Origin: Acinetobacter sp. ANC 3813
GTDB taxonomy: Bacteria; Pseudomonadota; Gammaproteobacteria; Pseudomonadales; Moraxellaceae
Direction: 5' to 3'
Assembly: GCF_002135435.1 (NCBI RefSeq)
Contig: NZ_NEGK01000013.1
Span: forward strand, 1-64,000
Length of the DNA: 64,000 bases
Part shown: positions 36,259 to 46,277 of the stretch, in pieces
Layout: each line of letters starts with the position of its first letter
Numbering within the stretch: position 1 is the stretch's first letter
Made by a program: the position numbers and the translations under genes
The notes under the pieces: model-generated
Database searches by the model: none
The model's input: only the letters and a program-made list of their open reading frames with translations
Told to the model about the DNA's origin: nothing

Positions 36259-39138
36259 TTATTGCATTCGAATGCCAAAGTAGAGCGACTTTTCTTCTGC
36301 AGGCAGTAAGGTGGAAAATACGGTTTTTACTTTTGAACCGTCGTCCTGCACTGCTTCACCGCTGCTGGTCAGCGGCAATACGGCTCCTGATTTCCAAGGC
36401 ATGGTATACGCTGGATACATATCATTTACTGCCACATTGCTCAGCTTAGAATCGCCTAAATTAGTGACTGAAATACGGTAAATTAAGCAATCCGCTGCAC
36501 TCAACGTTGCGCTTTGCGTACTGTAAACTGCATTTTTTACCCCGTCTGCAGTAATAGAACTGCAGGCTGCGCGTTTGAATTGCGTTTTTACCACTTTCAG
36601 CTGGTTGGAACCCACGGTAATGGTGTCTGTATTGGATAAAACAGCCAGTGCAGTTTTTTGACCGGTATTATCTGGTGTTGCCGAAAGCTTCACTTGACTG
36701 CTCATGCCATTTAATGCATTCGCTGGCGCTTGTACTTTTACCAGTAAAGCAAGTTCGGCTTTGGCCAAAATATTAAAGCTCTGCGTGCTGATCGCAGTAT
36801 CCGCGGCATCTAAAACACCATTTTTATTGCTGTCTTCAAATAAGCTGTACAAGAAATCATCTGCACGCACCGGCGTTAAATTCAACTTCACGCCTTTCTC
36901 TTCAATCACGCCCTGATTAATCAGGCGATGTGAAAATACATATGTACCGCCCACATTAATCTGTGCAGACTGGTCATTCACCAATTCCATTAAACGCTGC
37001 TGTAAATGATCTGAAGTCACCGCATCTAAAATGACATCGCCTAAGCCTGTCTGCAACGATTCAATCGCAAACCAAATATTGGTCGAAGCGGATGCAGAAG
37101 GCAGTACCGTAATCACAGCACAAACGAAAGCCGTCTGATTGGCCGCCACATTCATTTGTGTTATTTGCTGGCCGCTGCTCCCAGCTTTACATTGCGCAGA
37201 AGCCAATTGAAAAAAATCGACTTTTAAACCTGATGTAAATGGCGTAATGCTGCTGCTGACCAAGGCAGAATTATCGCCTGCGCTTAATACTGGCGTGACT
37301 GCAGTGCTTGAGGCATAGAGTTGATAATCTTGCGCTGAATTGCTGTAATTTTGAATGGTCAGCGGAAAATAGACTTTCTTGCTGCTGTCTGCATTTTGCG
37401 TAATTAAGGGCGTAGTGCCTGTCCTGCCTTCTTTTGCAATATTAAACAATCCCACGCCAGTTTCTGTTACCGCTGCGGCGGATTTAAAATTGGCTAAATC
37501 ACTTTTATTATAAATGGGATTTTGCACAGTAGACGTATTGTTAGCAGGATTAAAGTCTGACATCGCTGTGGTTTCAATGGTTGCTGTATTTTCAGCAATG
37601 CCATTTGAAGATGTATCCGTCACCAATAAATTTTTGACAGTAAAGCGGTATTTCGCTTTGGCTGGAATATCCCCCAAAGCTAAACCTGTGCCCGCGGTAG
37701 TGCTCAATAGGCTTGTAAGCGCATTGGCATCTGTCCATGCAGCTGGGCAGCTTTTACTTGTGCCGGTGGTTAAATCTTCACAGACTAAACTGGTCTGTGC
37801 TGTACCAGAAGTCACGCGCTGCAAATTTTTAAAGCTGTCCCGAAGAAAAATACTGTCTGCTTGCACATCAGTTTTATTTTCCACATCCAAAGTATAAGCC
37901 ACCAATCCATCTTTGATGACTTTAGAATCACTTGTCAGCGCTTTTACTACTGAAAGATCAACGTCATCTTCTTGAATTTTCAAATCAAAGCTTATAGCAG
38001 GCTGGCTATTGCCGCATGCACGCAAAGATGTTGCGATGGCATTGCTCGCGCTGTCGAGTGCAAAGGCAAATGGAACGGTAATATCTGCATTGACTGTGGT
38101 ATTTCCTAAAATACCAATCACCAATCCATTGACCGTTACCCCTTGGGTATAATCCAAAGCGCTATTGTAAACAGGCGTATAATTAAACGTCACCGAGTTT
38201 GGGTTACTCGTCTCTAAACCGTCACTACTATTTAGAGCTGTCAGAGAACCATTCGCGGCCTGCTTATATAAAATATAATTTTTGCCGTATACCGCTTTTG
38301 TACCGCTATAGCTAGAAGGATATTCAATTTTGAACTTCAATGTCGGCATATCAGCTTGGCTTAGAATCTGCCCAACAATATTAAATGGCACAGCTTGCTG
38401 CTTACCTGTAGTGGTATTGCTGCCTTCATAGTATTTATTTGAATTGGCGCTGAATTCTACTGCAGGTTTTAAGCCTAATTGAATATCATCAATGAAGTTA
38501 CCTAAAGTGGCATTTGAACCAAATCTTGTAGCATCAAAAATAAACTGATAAATGCCGCTCGCAACAGTCACTTTTGCTTTTGCTCCAGTTGCATTTGCAT
38601 TTTTCCACTCAAATAAACTTGTTACTGGCTGGCTGGCGCCAATAGTTTGATTAATTGTAAATGAAAAACGATCTGCCGAAACTTTGCCAATATAAAATGT
38701 GGTTTGTTCATTTGTATCTGAACGGGCAGCATGCCTAAAATTCCATGAAAACTCTTCATCTTTAAATAAACAAACTGATTGGTAAAGCGCAGAACGAGCG
38801 CTTGCATTTAATTCCGCATATTGATTTATTGGTGATCCATTATTGACAGTATTCCAAGCAGTATAACTAGTTGGTGCAGCTCCGCGGCCGCGCCAAATTT
38901 CAATTAGCTTAGGAGCCGAATGTGTTGTCAGCCAGCCATCAACAGCACTTTCTGCATATTGCATTGTCGTGCCATTCGCTGAGAGGGCAGGCTGATTAAA
39001 ACTTAAATTGACAAAACTGCGCTGAATTTGCACTTCACTGCTGCTGGCTGCCGCATCTGCAGCATTCACATGTGAAATAGAGCTTGATGCAAAAAGTGAA
39101 AATGCCAGAGCGCGAACCCAATATTGCTTCATCGTCAT
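36259..39138 (-). CDS. Exported DUF11-repeat protein, 959 aa
   Basis: The last gene of the operon codes for a 959-residue protein with a signal peptide (MKQYWVRALAFSLFASSSISHVNA, cut about residue 26). An N-terminal beta-rich region (about 35-400) is followed by DUF11/conserved-repeat modules: VDLSVVKALTSDSKVIKDGL with VAYTLDVENKTDVQADSIFL near 400-440, and a C-terminal one with VVKTQFKRAACSSI, YRISVTNLGDSKLSNVAVND and MYPAYTMPW (about 855-930). An EF-hand-like loop, EDSNKNGVLDAAD, lies near residue 768. No LPXTG or membrane anchor is seen. It follows the OmpA-like gene by one base. The role is unknown; a surface-exposed structural part is my inference. Confidence 0.75.
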   Translation of the reverse strand: MTMKQYWVRALAFSLFASSSISHVNAADAAASSSEVQIQRSFVNLSFNQPALSANGTTMQYAESAVDGWLTTHSAPKLIEIWRGRGAAPTSYTAWNTVNNGSPINQYAELNASARSALYQSVCLFKDEEFSWNFRHAARSDTNEQTTFYIGKVSADRFSFTINQTIGASQPVTSLFEWKNANATGAKAKVTVASGIYQFIFDATRFGSNATLGNFIDDIQLGLKPAVEFSANSNKYYEGSNTTTGKQQAVPFNIVGQILSQADMPTLKFKIEYPSSYSGTKAVYGKNYILYKQAANGSLTALNSSDGLETSNPNSVTFNYTPVYNSALDYTQGVTVNGLVIGILGNTTVNADITVPFAFALDSASNAIATSLRACGNSQPAISFDLKIQEDDVDLSVVKALTSDSKVIKDGLVAYTLDVENKTDVQADSIFLRDSFKNLQRVTSGTAQTSLVCEDLTTGTSKSCPAAWTDANALTSLLSTTAGTGLALGDIPAKAKYRFTVKNLLVTDTSSNGIAENTATIETTAMSDFNPANNTSTVQNPIYNKSDLANFKSAAAVTETGVGLFNIAKEGRTGTTPLITQNADSSKKVYFPLTIQNYSNSAQDYQLYASSTAVTPVLSAGDNSALVSSSITPFTSGLKVDFFQLASAQCKAGSSGQQITQMNVAANQTAFVCAVITVLPSASASTNIWFAIESLQTGLGDVILDAVTSDHLQQRLMELVNDQSAQINVGGTYVFSHRLINQGVIEEKGVKLNLTPVRADDFLYSLFEDSNKNGVLDAADTAISTQSFNILAKAELALLVKVQAPANALNGMSSQVKLSATPDNTGQKTALAVLSNTDTITVGSNQLKVVKTQFKRAACSSITADGVKNAVYSTQSATLSAADCLIYRISVTNLGDSKLSNVAVNDMYPAYTMPWKSGAVLPLTSSGEAVQDDGSKVKTVFSTLLPAEEKSLYFGIRMQ

Positions 39139-39139
39139 C

Positions 39140-40201
39140 TTATTTCACCTTCACTTTTTGAGCGTCTGACTCTACTTGTAAATCTTGCCACTGGGGTTCA
39201 ATGCGCAGCTCTCTATCATCACTCAGCTGAATCACTACACGGCGGCTTTTTGCCTGTGCAATTTTTTCATCTACATCTGTTTCAAAAGCCTGCGCGCCTT
39301 TGGCAACAGACTTGATCCGCTGAACATTTACGCCTTGCGTCATTAAATACTGCTGAACAGCATTGATTCGGCGCTGCGCCAACTCGAAGTTATATGCTTC
39401 ACTGGCGCGGCGGTCGGTATAACCCAGCAACTTCACATCAAGCAAGGGCTGCTGTTTCAAAACGTCTGCTAAGTGGTGCAGCATACTTTGGCTAGCTGCG
39501 CTCAACACCGCACTGTTTGATGCAAAATGTACAACATTATGAACTACTTGGGGTGAATCAATTGCAGTTTTTTTTAGCATAAGCCAATAATCTGAATTTA
39601 CACCGCGACAGCCCCGCCCATTCAATTCAGCCAATGTTGGCCAAAACTTATTTAGTTCGCCCGTATTCACCGTTGAAAGATTTGATTGCTCTGCTGCTTG
39701 ATGCAGCGCTTGCTCCGCGGCTCTAAAGTGTTCATTGGCATGCCGCCAGCCCATTTCACAATATTCTGCTGCCGCCCATACCAGCATGACTTCTGCATGC
39801 GCCACACTTTCTGGCGCCTGCGCTAAAGCATTCTGCTCCTTCAACCATTCAATTTGCTGCCATAAATCACGGCGCATCACTTGCGAAACGCTTAGAATAG
39901 GCGTGGTCAATGTTAAAGGCTGTTCTGCTTTCAGCGACTGCATAATCACTTGCGCCTGCTGCAGCGCTTCCTTGCCCGCAACTGTTAAGCTGGTTTCAGC
40001 ATATTCATGCTGTGCATATGCCAGCCACATTTTAGCTTTATAAAGGTGATAACGCTGAATTGCATCTTTGGGCTCAAAAGAAGCCGAGTCTGCAGATAGT
40101 TCATCAATTTCAGTTTGCACTGAGCCTATATTGGCTGTACCCGCATGTGCCCAGCCCGCACCTATCAACAAACCCGCCAGCAGCCATGATCGAATTCTCA
40201 T
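39140..40201 (-). CDS. OmpA-family peptidoglycan-binding protein
   Basis: This 353-residue protein has a signal peptide (cut about residue 20, AHA), an alpha-helical middle (about 35-200) and a C-terminal OmpA-like domain (about 218-340). The two residues that bind diaminopimelate in OmpA are conserved at the proper spacing: Asp263 (GYTDRR) and Arg278 (LAQRRINAV). There is no N-terminal eight-strand barrel, so it is not OmpA itself but a periplasmic anchor tied to the cell wall. It starts 2 bases after the 2001-aa gene stop and is followed after one base by the 959-aa gene, so all three are tightly coupled. Confidence 0.85.
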   Translation of the reverse strand: MRIRSWLLAGLLIGAGWAHAGTANIGSVQTEIDELSADSASFEPKDAIQRYHLYKAKMWLAYAQHEYAETSLTVAGKEALQQAQVIMQSLKAEQPLTLTTPILSVSQVMRRDLWQQIEWLKEQNALAQAPESVAHAEVMLVWAAAEYCEMGWRHANEHFRAAEQALHQAAEQSNLSTVNTGELNKFWPTLAELNGRGCRGVNSDYWLMLKKTAIDSPQVVHNVVHFASNSAVLSAASQSMLHHLADVLKQQPLLDVKLLGYTDRRASEAYNFELAQRRINAVQQYLMTQGVNVQRIKSVAKGAQAFETDVDEKIAQAKSRRVVIQLSDDRELRIEPQWQDLQVESDAQKVKVK

Positions 40202-40203
40202 GA

Positions 40204-43200
40204 TTATCGCTCCTGACCTGACTCTAGAGATAAATTACTGTGCGCAGCGCGGCGGCCAAATAAATCTTCATCAAATTTGAATCTGAATCTAAGATACGCG
40301 CCCTCACCTGTTGAACTGGTATTTGCCAATTCATCATCCTGGTAACCCAAAAAGTTATAGCCTGCAGATACCCAAAGATTGGTGGCCAGCAAATAGCCGA
40401 GCTCTGCACCCGCTAAGTAGCGGATACCGCCGCCATGATTCGCCCATAAGGCACCTGTCTGCAGGCTGAAATCCCACTTCTCATTTATATCGTAAATTAC
40501 GCGACCACTTAACAGCTGTGTTAAAGCATTGCTGCTAATGCTGTATTCATCCAGTTCTGACCATTTTGCGGCATACTGCCCAGACAGCATCAGTTTACGT
40601 TCTGGATGATAATTCACATGCGCAGAAGCGACATAAGACTGGCGTTTAAACTCAGATTCTAAATCGGTCGCATTGTCTTCATAGTAGTATTCAAATTTAG
40701 ACAATAAATCGAATTTGTTCTGTTCCGCATCGCGCCATGCTAAACCCAGCTGGAAGCGGTCACGCAGATGATCCCCTTGGTCTTTATTGTCTATAAAGTT
40801 CAGGGTATTTTTGGTCAGCACAGTTGCCACTTCTGACAATTTATAGGCATATGCAATCGAGTTTAGCAATGTATCCGAACTGTCAGAGCGGCGGCCTTCA
40901 ATACGTGTTGTCGCTTTCCAATTGTCTTTAGCTAAATACTCTAAGCCTAAGCTAATTGCTGTTGCATCATTGCCTGTATTTTCAGCTTTTTGCGATAGAG
41001 TCTGGATACGCTCAAAACTGCTGCTCACGTATACACGCGGCTTAATCTGCCAGCGGTTGCGTAAACCCAACGCCGCTTCCGCTTCACGGTTAGACATACC
41101 GTCTGCGACCCGGTATTCGCTGAACGCAGAACCGTCTTTCATATAATTGCTGGAAATACCAAATACGGTGCTGTTGGTTTCTTCCGTGGTATTCATGGAA
41201 TACAGGCCATCAATAGCAGAAATCAATTCATGACGGGCATACAGTTCAGTATTTGGCAGTACTTTTACTGTTCCGCCCACCGACAGCACTTGCTTCTCAG
41301 AATCTGACAAATCCTGTTCATATTCTGCAAAAGCCGTTGCGCCCTTCCACGGCAGTTTACCTGTAAATTTAATGCGGCCCGTGGTGCCTTTATATGCGCC
41401 TAGACCATCAGTGGCTACCGTTGCGCCCTTTTCAGTTTCATCATAAAAACGCAAGCCCAGCTCTACCGCCAACACTTTAAATAAATTGCGTTCTAAACTT
41501 GCAGAAAGGCCTGTACGGATGCCAGCATTGTTTTGGTCTTCTGTACGGATGGCTTCTAAACGTGCCAAACCTACTTTTTCAACAGGCACAGATGCTTTAA
41601 TGCCGCTTTCTTTTCTGCCTGCACTGATGGTCGCTGCATCGTTTTGAAAACCTGCATCCGCCTGCTGATGATAAGCGCGCACATTGGCAAAGCTTGGCGT
41701 GTACTCAAATTCAACACGCGCCGCTGTACCATCATTCTGATTAGATGCTTGGCTGTTGATTTCTGTCAGCTGATCTGCAGTGCTATCGGTGTTTTTAGAC
41801 TGCGCAACTTCTGCAATGAATTTGCCGTGCTGACCAACTTTAACCACAGTATTTACACTGGCAATTTGCTCTTCTTGCAAAGGATCATTGCTTTGGACAA
41901 AAGAACCGCCGATTTTCATATTGTCTTTGAGGGCATAGCTGAAGCTTAGGCCGCCAACTTCATACTCTTCACCAATTTCATCTGCTTCTACCGTAATGCG
42001 GATGTAATTTGGGTTCAGATCTTTGTCTACACTGGCAACAGACTGTTTTAAATAAATGCTGTTGCTATAGCTGTCAATTTCATAATCACTGAAACGGGTC
42101 AATGTTTGCTTGGCAATAATCAGTCCAGGATTATTGCGGTCACGGGTCAGCACTTCAACTTTTTCACTGTTTTCTAAGATCAAATCATTTGCAATTGAAC
42201 CCAAGCTGTATGGGCCAGTAATGCCCATAGCGCGGTTTTCCGTCACAATTTGGCGTGACTTGGTTTGCGCCGCAAAGGCAGACGCTTGCAGCTTATCCCC
42301 ATCATGCCCCAGCTTAATACCGGTTAGTGAACGGTTATATTGGCCTAATGCCAGCCCCTCATCTTTTTCTGTACGGGTCATATAATCGCCATACATGGCA
42401 TACGAACGGCCTTTGTCTAAACGCACGTATAATTTGCTGGTCGACTGCGCCTCGAAACCTTTGGCTGCGGCATCGCCATAGACTGGATAGTATTCATCTG
42501 GCTGAATATCGCGGAATAAGCGCTGTTTCGAGCTTTTGTCTGAATCATAAGCCAACGTCAGCAAGTAGTCGCCTTTCACTTTGCCTTTAATGAACATAGC
42601 CGCGCGGCCAGTAACCGAATTTCCACCCCAATCTGCCAGCTCATTCAGCTCAGTTTCAAAGCCGTCATTTTTATTGACGCTGTGCAGCTGATTGCGGTCA
42701 AACTGATTAAAGTTGATTGCGCCTTCAATTAAACCCACAGCCACTAAAGGACGCAGATCGGCTTGAAATTGCAGATCAATTTCCTGCGACATCAGACCGC
42801 TTGTGACGCGCAGCTTGCCGCGGCCGGGAACATTCGGCGCAATGACAGGCACAATCATTTCACCGCCTTCAATAAAGGTTTGAATGCCCGGTTCGCTCGG
42901 ATTTAAATCCGGCAGATCGATGAGGCCAAGATCGCTTTCTAAAGTCAGCGCTGTGCGGGTTGCAGCTTTAACGCCGTGCTGATCCTGCAGCTGTATCGCA
43001 ATCTGCAGTATATCTCGGCCATTGGCCATCACAGGCTGAGCAGCCTTCAGCTGAAGTTTTTTGATTTCACCCGGTACAATCACATTCACGCTTTGGCTTT
43101 CACGCACATTGCCAAAAACGTCCAGCTGCTGCACTTGAATCGTGTTTTTGCCTTCCCGCAAGGCCACGCCCACATATTCAACGCCCTGCTTACGCAGTTC

Positions 43201-46200
43201 ATCCAATACTGCCAATTTGCCGCGCTGCTTGTCCTGAACCGCCGCGCCATTGACCAAAATTTGTAATGTTGCGCCAGCCGCGCCTTGTGCCTGAATAGAC
43301 GTTTGCGCAAAGGGTAAAATTTGCCCCTCTTTCAAATTCAGGATTTCTAGCGCATTGCTGTCACTGCGTTTTAGGTATTCTTCTAAATTGACTAAAACAG
43401 GCGGCTTGACTGGATCAATAGCCAATTGCATTTTAGATGCTGCCGAATCTGTTTCACGGTTCAGCAAACAGTTCTGATCATTGTCATTTGCCAAGCAGCC
43501 TTGCGTGTTTTCATTGCGGATGCTGCTTTCAATAAACGATGGCGCATCAATCGACAATTGCTTAGTCACCGCTTTTTCCAAATTGAAATTGCTTTGATTA
43601 ATTTTGTCTTGGCGTTTTTGAATCATCGCATTTAAAGGCGCAGAACATTCGCCTGCCTGATCAGCAATCGCGAAATCAGCACGATGCAGCTCACTACGTT
43701 TCACATCCACAAAACGGCTCGATGGATCACCGGCATTGCGGTTGGATTGAAGAATCAATTCACTGCCTGCAGGCAAAGTAGTTCGGTCTAATTTTAATAC
43801 ATGTGTTTTAGGCGAAATGCCGTAAAAGTCATATTTCCCTTCATGGTCGGTAATCACATAACTGCCGTCTTCCATGTACAGGCGCACGCCCGGTACGCCT
43901 AATTCGCCTGCGTCCTGCATGCCATTGCGGTTGCAGTCTGCATAGACTTTACCGACAACAAAAGCATCTGCGCCGAACACTCCAGCACGCACTTTAATTT
44001 TAGCCTGTGCCTCATTTGAGCTTAAACCTGCCGCATCAACTGCCCGCGCACGGTTAATCCCGTCGCCATTTAAGGCATTTGGCCCAACCAATACGCGGTA
44101 TTCAATTTTTGCACTGCTATTGACTGCCAAGTCCCCTAAGCCAAGTGTTAAATACGGCCCTTTGCCGCCTAAAGGGTCAGACACTGGCTTACCGTCAACT
44201 CGCATGGTATTTGGCACATAGCTGAAACCGCGCGGCAGTGTATCCTGCAATTTAACATCGCGCGCCAAAATATCGCTGTGATTGGTCACTTCAATGCTGT
44301 AATTGGTAAAATCACCCAATTCAACACTGCTGTCCAAAGCGGTTTTTTTCACCATCAAACCCGACTCGGTTTGCATCGGGTCAAGCGGAATATCAATATT
44401 TAATGCAGGGCTTATAGCGGAAAGATTGAAAACGCCGCCATATGAATATGCTGAATGTACTGCCATGCCATTGAAAGATGAAATCGGATACAAACCCTGA
44501 TCGCTGGCAAAAGTATAGTGTTTGCTTGCAATGGTCGACGTATCAATTAAAAACTTATAATTGCCTGGAATCACTTGCGGGTAAATAAATTCACCTGCCG
44601 CATTGGTGACTTGTTTGGCAGGAATTGATTTTAATTCACCAGTGCTGCGGTCAATTTCAAATGCAACATTGTTGCCAACAGGCTGATCATTTTCATCCAC
44701 CAAAATGACGGTCGCGCCTGCAATCGGCTGCAGTGTTTTAGCATCAAAAACAATGCCATATGGATCAATTAAAACTTGAGTAGACACATCTTGGATTGAG
44801 CCAGCCACCTGTCCTTGCGCATCAAGGCATTCAATCAGGCTGACATTCACTTCATCGCGCTTCAAAGTCTGCAGCTTTGCATCTGCTAAATTCTTTTGCG
44901 CATTTTCTTCAGTATCAAAGCTGAATTGGAAAATGCCGGAGTTCACATCACTTTCCAGTGCTGAAACCACCAAAACATCGCCTGTTAATTTGGACTGGAT
45001 TTGTACACGCACCTGCTCTTTTTCAAAACGGTTCGCATTGCACATCGCCGCATTGGATTTTAAATAAACTGGCGCATTGACTTTGCCCGAATACAGGCTG
45101 TTTTGAAAATCTGCTGTGGTACTGTCAATGGTTGCCTTGCCCAGCACCTGTGTTGCAACTTTATTTGAAACTGTTTTTTTATCATTCTGAGCGACATTAT
45201 GTAAAACATAGGCTTCGTTGACTAACGTTGCCGCGCTTAAATCCGCAGCAGTTTTTACTGTCAGTTTGATAACGCTTTTTTGCCCTGCAGCAAAAGGCTT
45301 GTTGTAGCCCATGACCGCATAATCAACTTTGCTTTTGTCTGCAGGAAATGCAGTGGAATATTGGCCTTCCGCGATTTTATATAAAGCCACAGCTGATAGA
45401 TCATGTTCTGCAGATTGAATGTCTTCAAAAACAGTATTGGCAGGCAACGGATCTTCAACAATCACCCACGGTTCTTTTTTACCATCAACCATGACTTGTG
45501 CAGGTGATACCGGCAAAGATGCCGCATTCGTCACGGTCAATGTATAGTTAATGCGCTGTGACTGATGATTTGCTGTCAGGCGCTGCTGATCAACTTCTTT
45601 TTCTATTTTAAGTTTCGGCGTATAGACCGCAACTGGATCTAGAACCGTTTTTTGCTGTTCAGGCTCTTCACGAATTTGCGCCGTCAGCGGCAATTCTAAA
45701 GTCGACTGGTCTTTGGTTTGCAGCGATGTATCTGCAATCACCCAAAGATAAACGGTCTGATTGGGCTGCAGCTGCAAGCCATTTGTAATTAAAGAATCTG
45801 AAACATCGTAGACACCGTCTTTATTGGCATCGATGTAAATTTTGACATTTGTTAAATCATTGATTGATGCAATTTTAAAATCAAACCATGCATCGGTATT
45901 GCTGGTATTGGTAATTTGATTCAGCCAAACAACTTTCGAGCCTGCTTCCACCTGTTTTAATTGATCTGGGAAAAGCTCTAAGCCATAAAATTTAGCCACT
46001 TCTATATTTACAGCATTAGATTGGGTGGTCCGCAGCAATTGACCGCCATTCAAGTCACTGACTTCATAACTTGCATAAGCAACGTTTTGAATCACTTGAC
46101 CTGCCATTGGCATTGCCGCATGACCTTGTTGTGCAAAAAGCAAAGCAGACGCAAAAGCAGATGCAGAGAGCGCATCTATTTTTACATTCATAACTTTATT

Positions 46201-46209
46201 ATTTGACAT
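40204..46209 (-). CDS. Giant DUF11/SdrD-type outer-membrane protein, 2001 aa
   Basis: A signal-like N-terminus ends at QQGHA (about residue 31). Then come a conserved repeat segment with EF-hand-like DANKDGVYDVSD (127-138), a DUF11-like module (about 200-350), a carboxypeptidase-regulatory-like domain (about 480-560), a classical DUF11 domain (615-740, KKTALDSSVELGDFTNYSIE), an SdrD B-like domain (about 750-815, DCNRNGMQDAGE), an invasin-like Ig domain (about 1050-1150) and finally about 850 residues of short alternating amphipathic strands ending in YLRFRFKFDEDLF. This last part looks like a very large outer-membrane beta-barrel. I know no named protein of this exact build. Its size and the adjacent OmpA-like anchor suggest a secretion port or surface scaffold for the other DUF11 proteins. 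That role is inference. Confidence 0.75.
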   Translation of the reverse strand: MSNNKVMNVKIDALSASAFASALLFAQQGHAAMPMAGQVIQNVAYASYEVSDLNGGQLLRTTQSNAVNIEVAKFYGLELFPDQLKQVEAGSKVVWLNQITNTSNTDAWFDFKIASINDLTNVKIYIDANKDGVYDVSDSLITNGLQLQPNQTVYLWVIADTSLQTKDQSTLELPLTAQIREEPEQQKTVLDPVAVYTPKLKIEKEVDQQRLTANHQSQRINYTLTVTNAASLPVSPAQVMVDGKKEPWVIVEDPLPANTVFEDIQSAEHDLSAVALYKIAEGQYSTAFPADKSKVDYAVMGYNKPFAAGQKSVIKLTVKTAADLSAATLVNEAYVLHNVAQNDKKTVSNKVATQVLGKATIDSTTADFQNSLYSGKVNAPVYLKSNAAMCNANRFEKEQVRVQIQSKLTGDVLVVSALESDVNSGIFQFSFDTEENAQKNLADAKLQTLKRDEVNVSLIECLDAQGQVAGSIQDVSTQVLIDPYGIVFDAKTLQPIAGATVILVDENDQPVGNNVAFEIDRSTGELKSIPAKQVTNAAGEFIYPQVIPGNYKFLIDTSTIASKHYTFASDQGLYPISSFNGMAVHSAYSYGGVFNLSAISPALNIDIPLDPMQTESGLMVKKTALDSSVELGDFTNYSIEVTNHSDILARDVKLQDTLPRGFSYVPNTMRVDGKPVSDPLGGKGPYLTLGLGDLAVNSSAKIEYRVLVGPNALNGDGINRARAVDAAGLSSNEAQAKIKVRAGVFGADAFVVGKVYADCNRNGMQDAGELGVPGVRLYMEDGSYVITDHEGKYDFYGISPKTHVLKLDRTTLPAGSELILQSNRNAGDPSSRFVDVKRSELHRADFAIADQAGECSAPLNAMIQKRQDKINQSNFNLEKAVTKQLSIDAPSFIESSIRNENTQGCLANDNDQNCLLNRETDSAASKMQLAIDPVKPPVLVNLEEYLKRSDSNALEILNLKEGQILPFAQTSIQAQGAAGATLQILVNGAAVQDKQRGKLAVLDELRKQGVEYVGVALREGKNTIQVQQLDVFGNVRESQSVNVIVPGEIKKLQLKAAQPVMANGRDILQIAIQLQDQHGVKAATRTALTLESDLGLIDLPDLNPSEPGIQTFIEGGEMIVPVIAPNVPGRGKLRVTSGLMSQEIDLQFQADLRPLVAVGLIEGAINFNQFDRNQLHSVNKNDGFETELNELADWGGNSVTGRAAMFIKGKVKGDYLLTLAYDSDKSSKQRLFRDIQPDEYYPVYGDAAAKGFEAQSTSKLYVRLDKGRSYAMYGDYMTRTEKDEGLALGQYNRSLTGIKLGHDGDKLQASAFAAQTKSRQIVTENRAMGITGPYSLGSIANDLILENSEKVEVLTRDRNNPGLIIAKQTLTRFSDYEIDSYSNSIYLKQSVASVDKDLNPNYIRITVEADEIGEEYEVGGLSFSYALKDNMKIGGSFVQSNDPLQEEQIASVNTVVKVGQHGKFIAEVAQSKNTDSTADQLTEINSQASNQNDGTAARVEFEYTPSFANVRAYHQQADAGFQNDAATISAGRKESGIKASVPVEKVGLARLEAIRTEDQNNAGIRTGLSASLERNLFKVLAVELGLRFYDETEKGATVATDGLGAYKGTTGRIKFTGKLPWKGATAFAEYEQDLSDSEKQVLSVGGTVKVLPNTELYARHELISAIDGLYSMNTTEETNSTVFGISSNYMKDGSAFSEYRVADGMSNREAEAALGLRNRWQIKPRVYVSSSFERIQTLSQKAENTGNDATAISLGLEYLAKDNWKATTRIEGRRSDSSDTLLNSIAYAYKLSEVATVLTKNTLNFIDNKDQGDHLRDRFQLGLAWRDAEQNKFDLLSKFEYYYEDNATDLESEFKRQSYVASAHVNYHPERKLMLSGQYAAKWSELDEYSISSNALTQLLSGRVIYDINEKWDFSLQTGALWANHGGGIRYLAGAELGYLLATNLWVSAGYNFLGYQDDELANTSSTGEGAYLRFRFKFDEDLFGRRAAHSNLSLESGQER

Positions 46210-46277
46210 AACCCCAACCTAAAAAAAGAAATACAGAAGAACGGCCCCTTCCTAAAAAGAGGCTGTGAATATAAACA

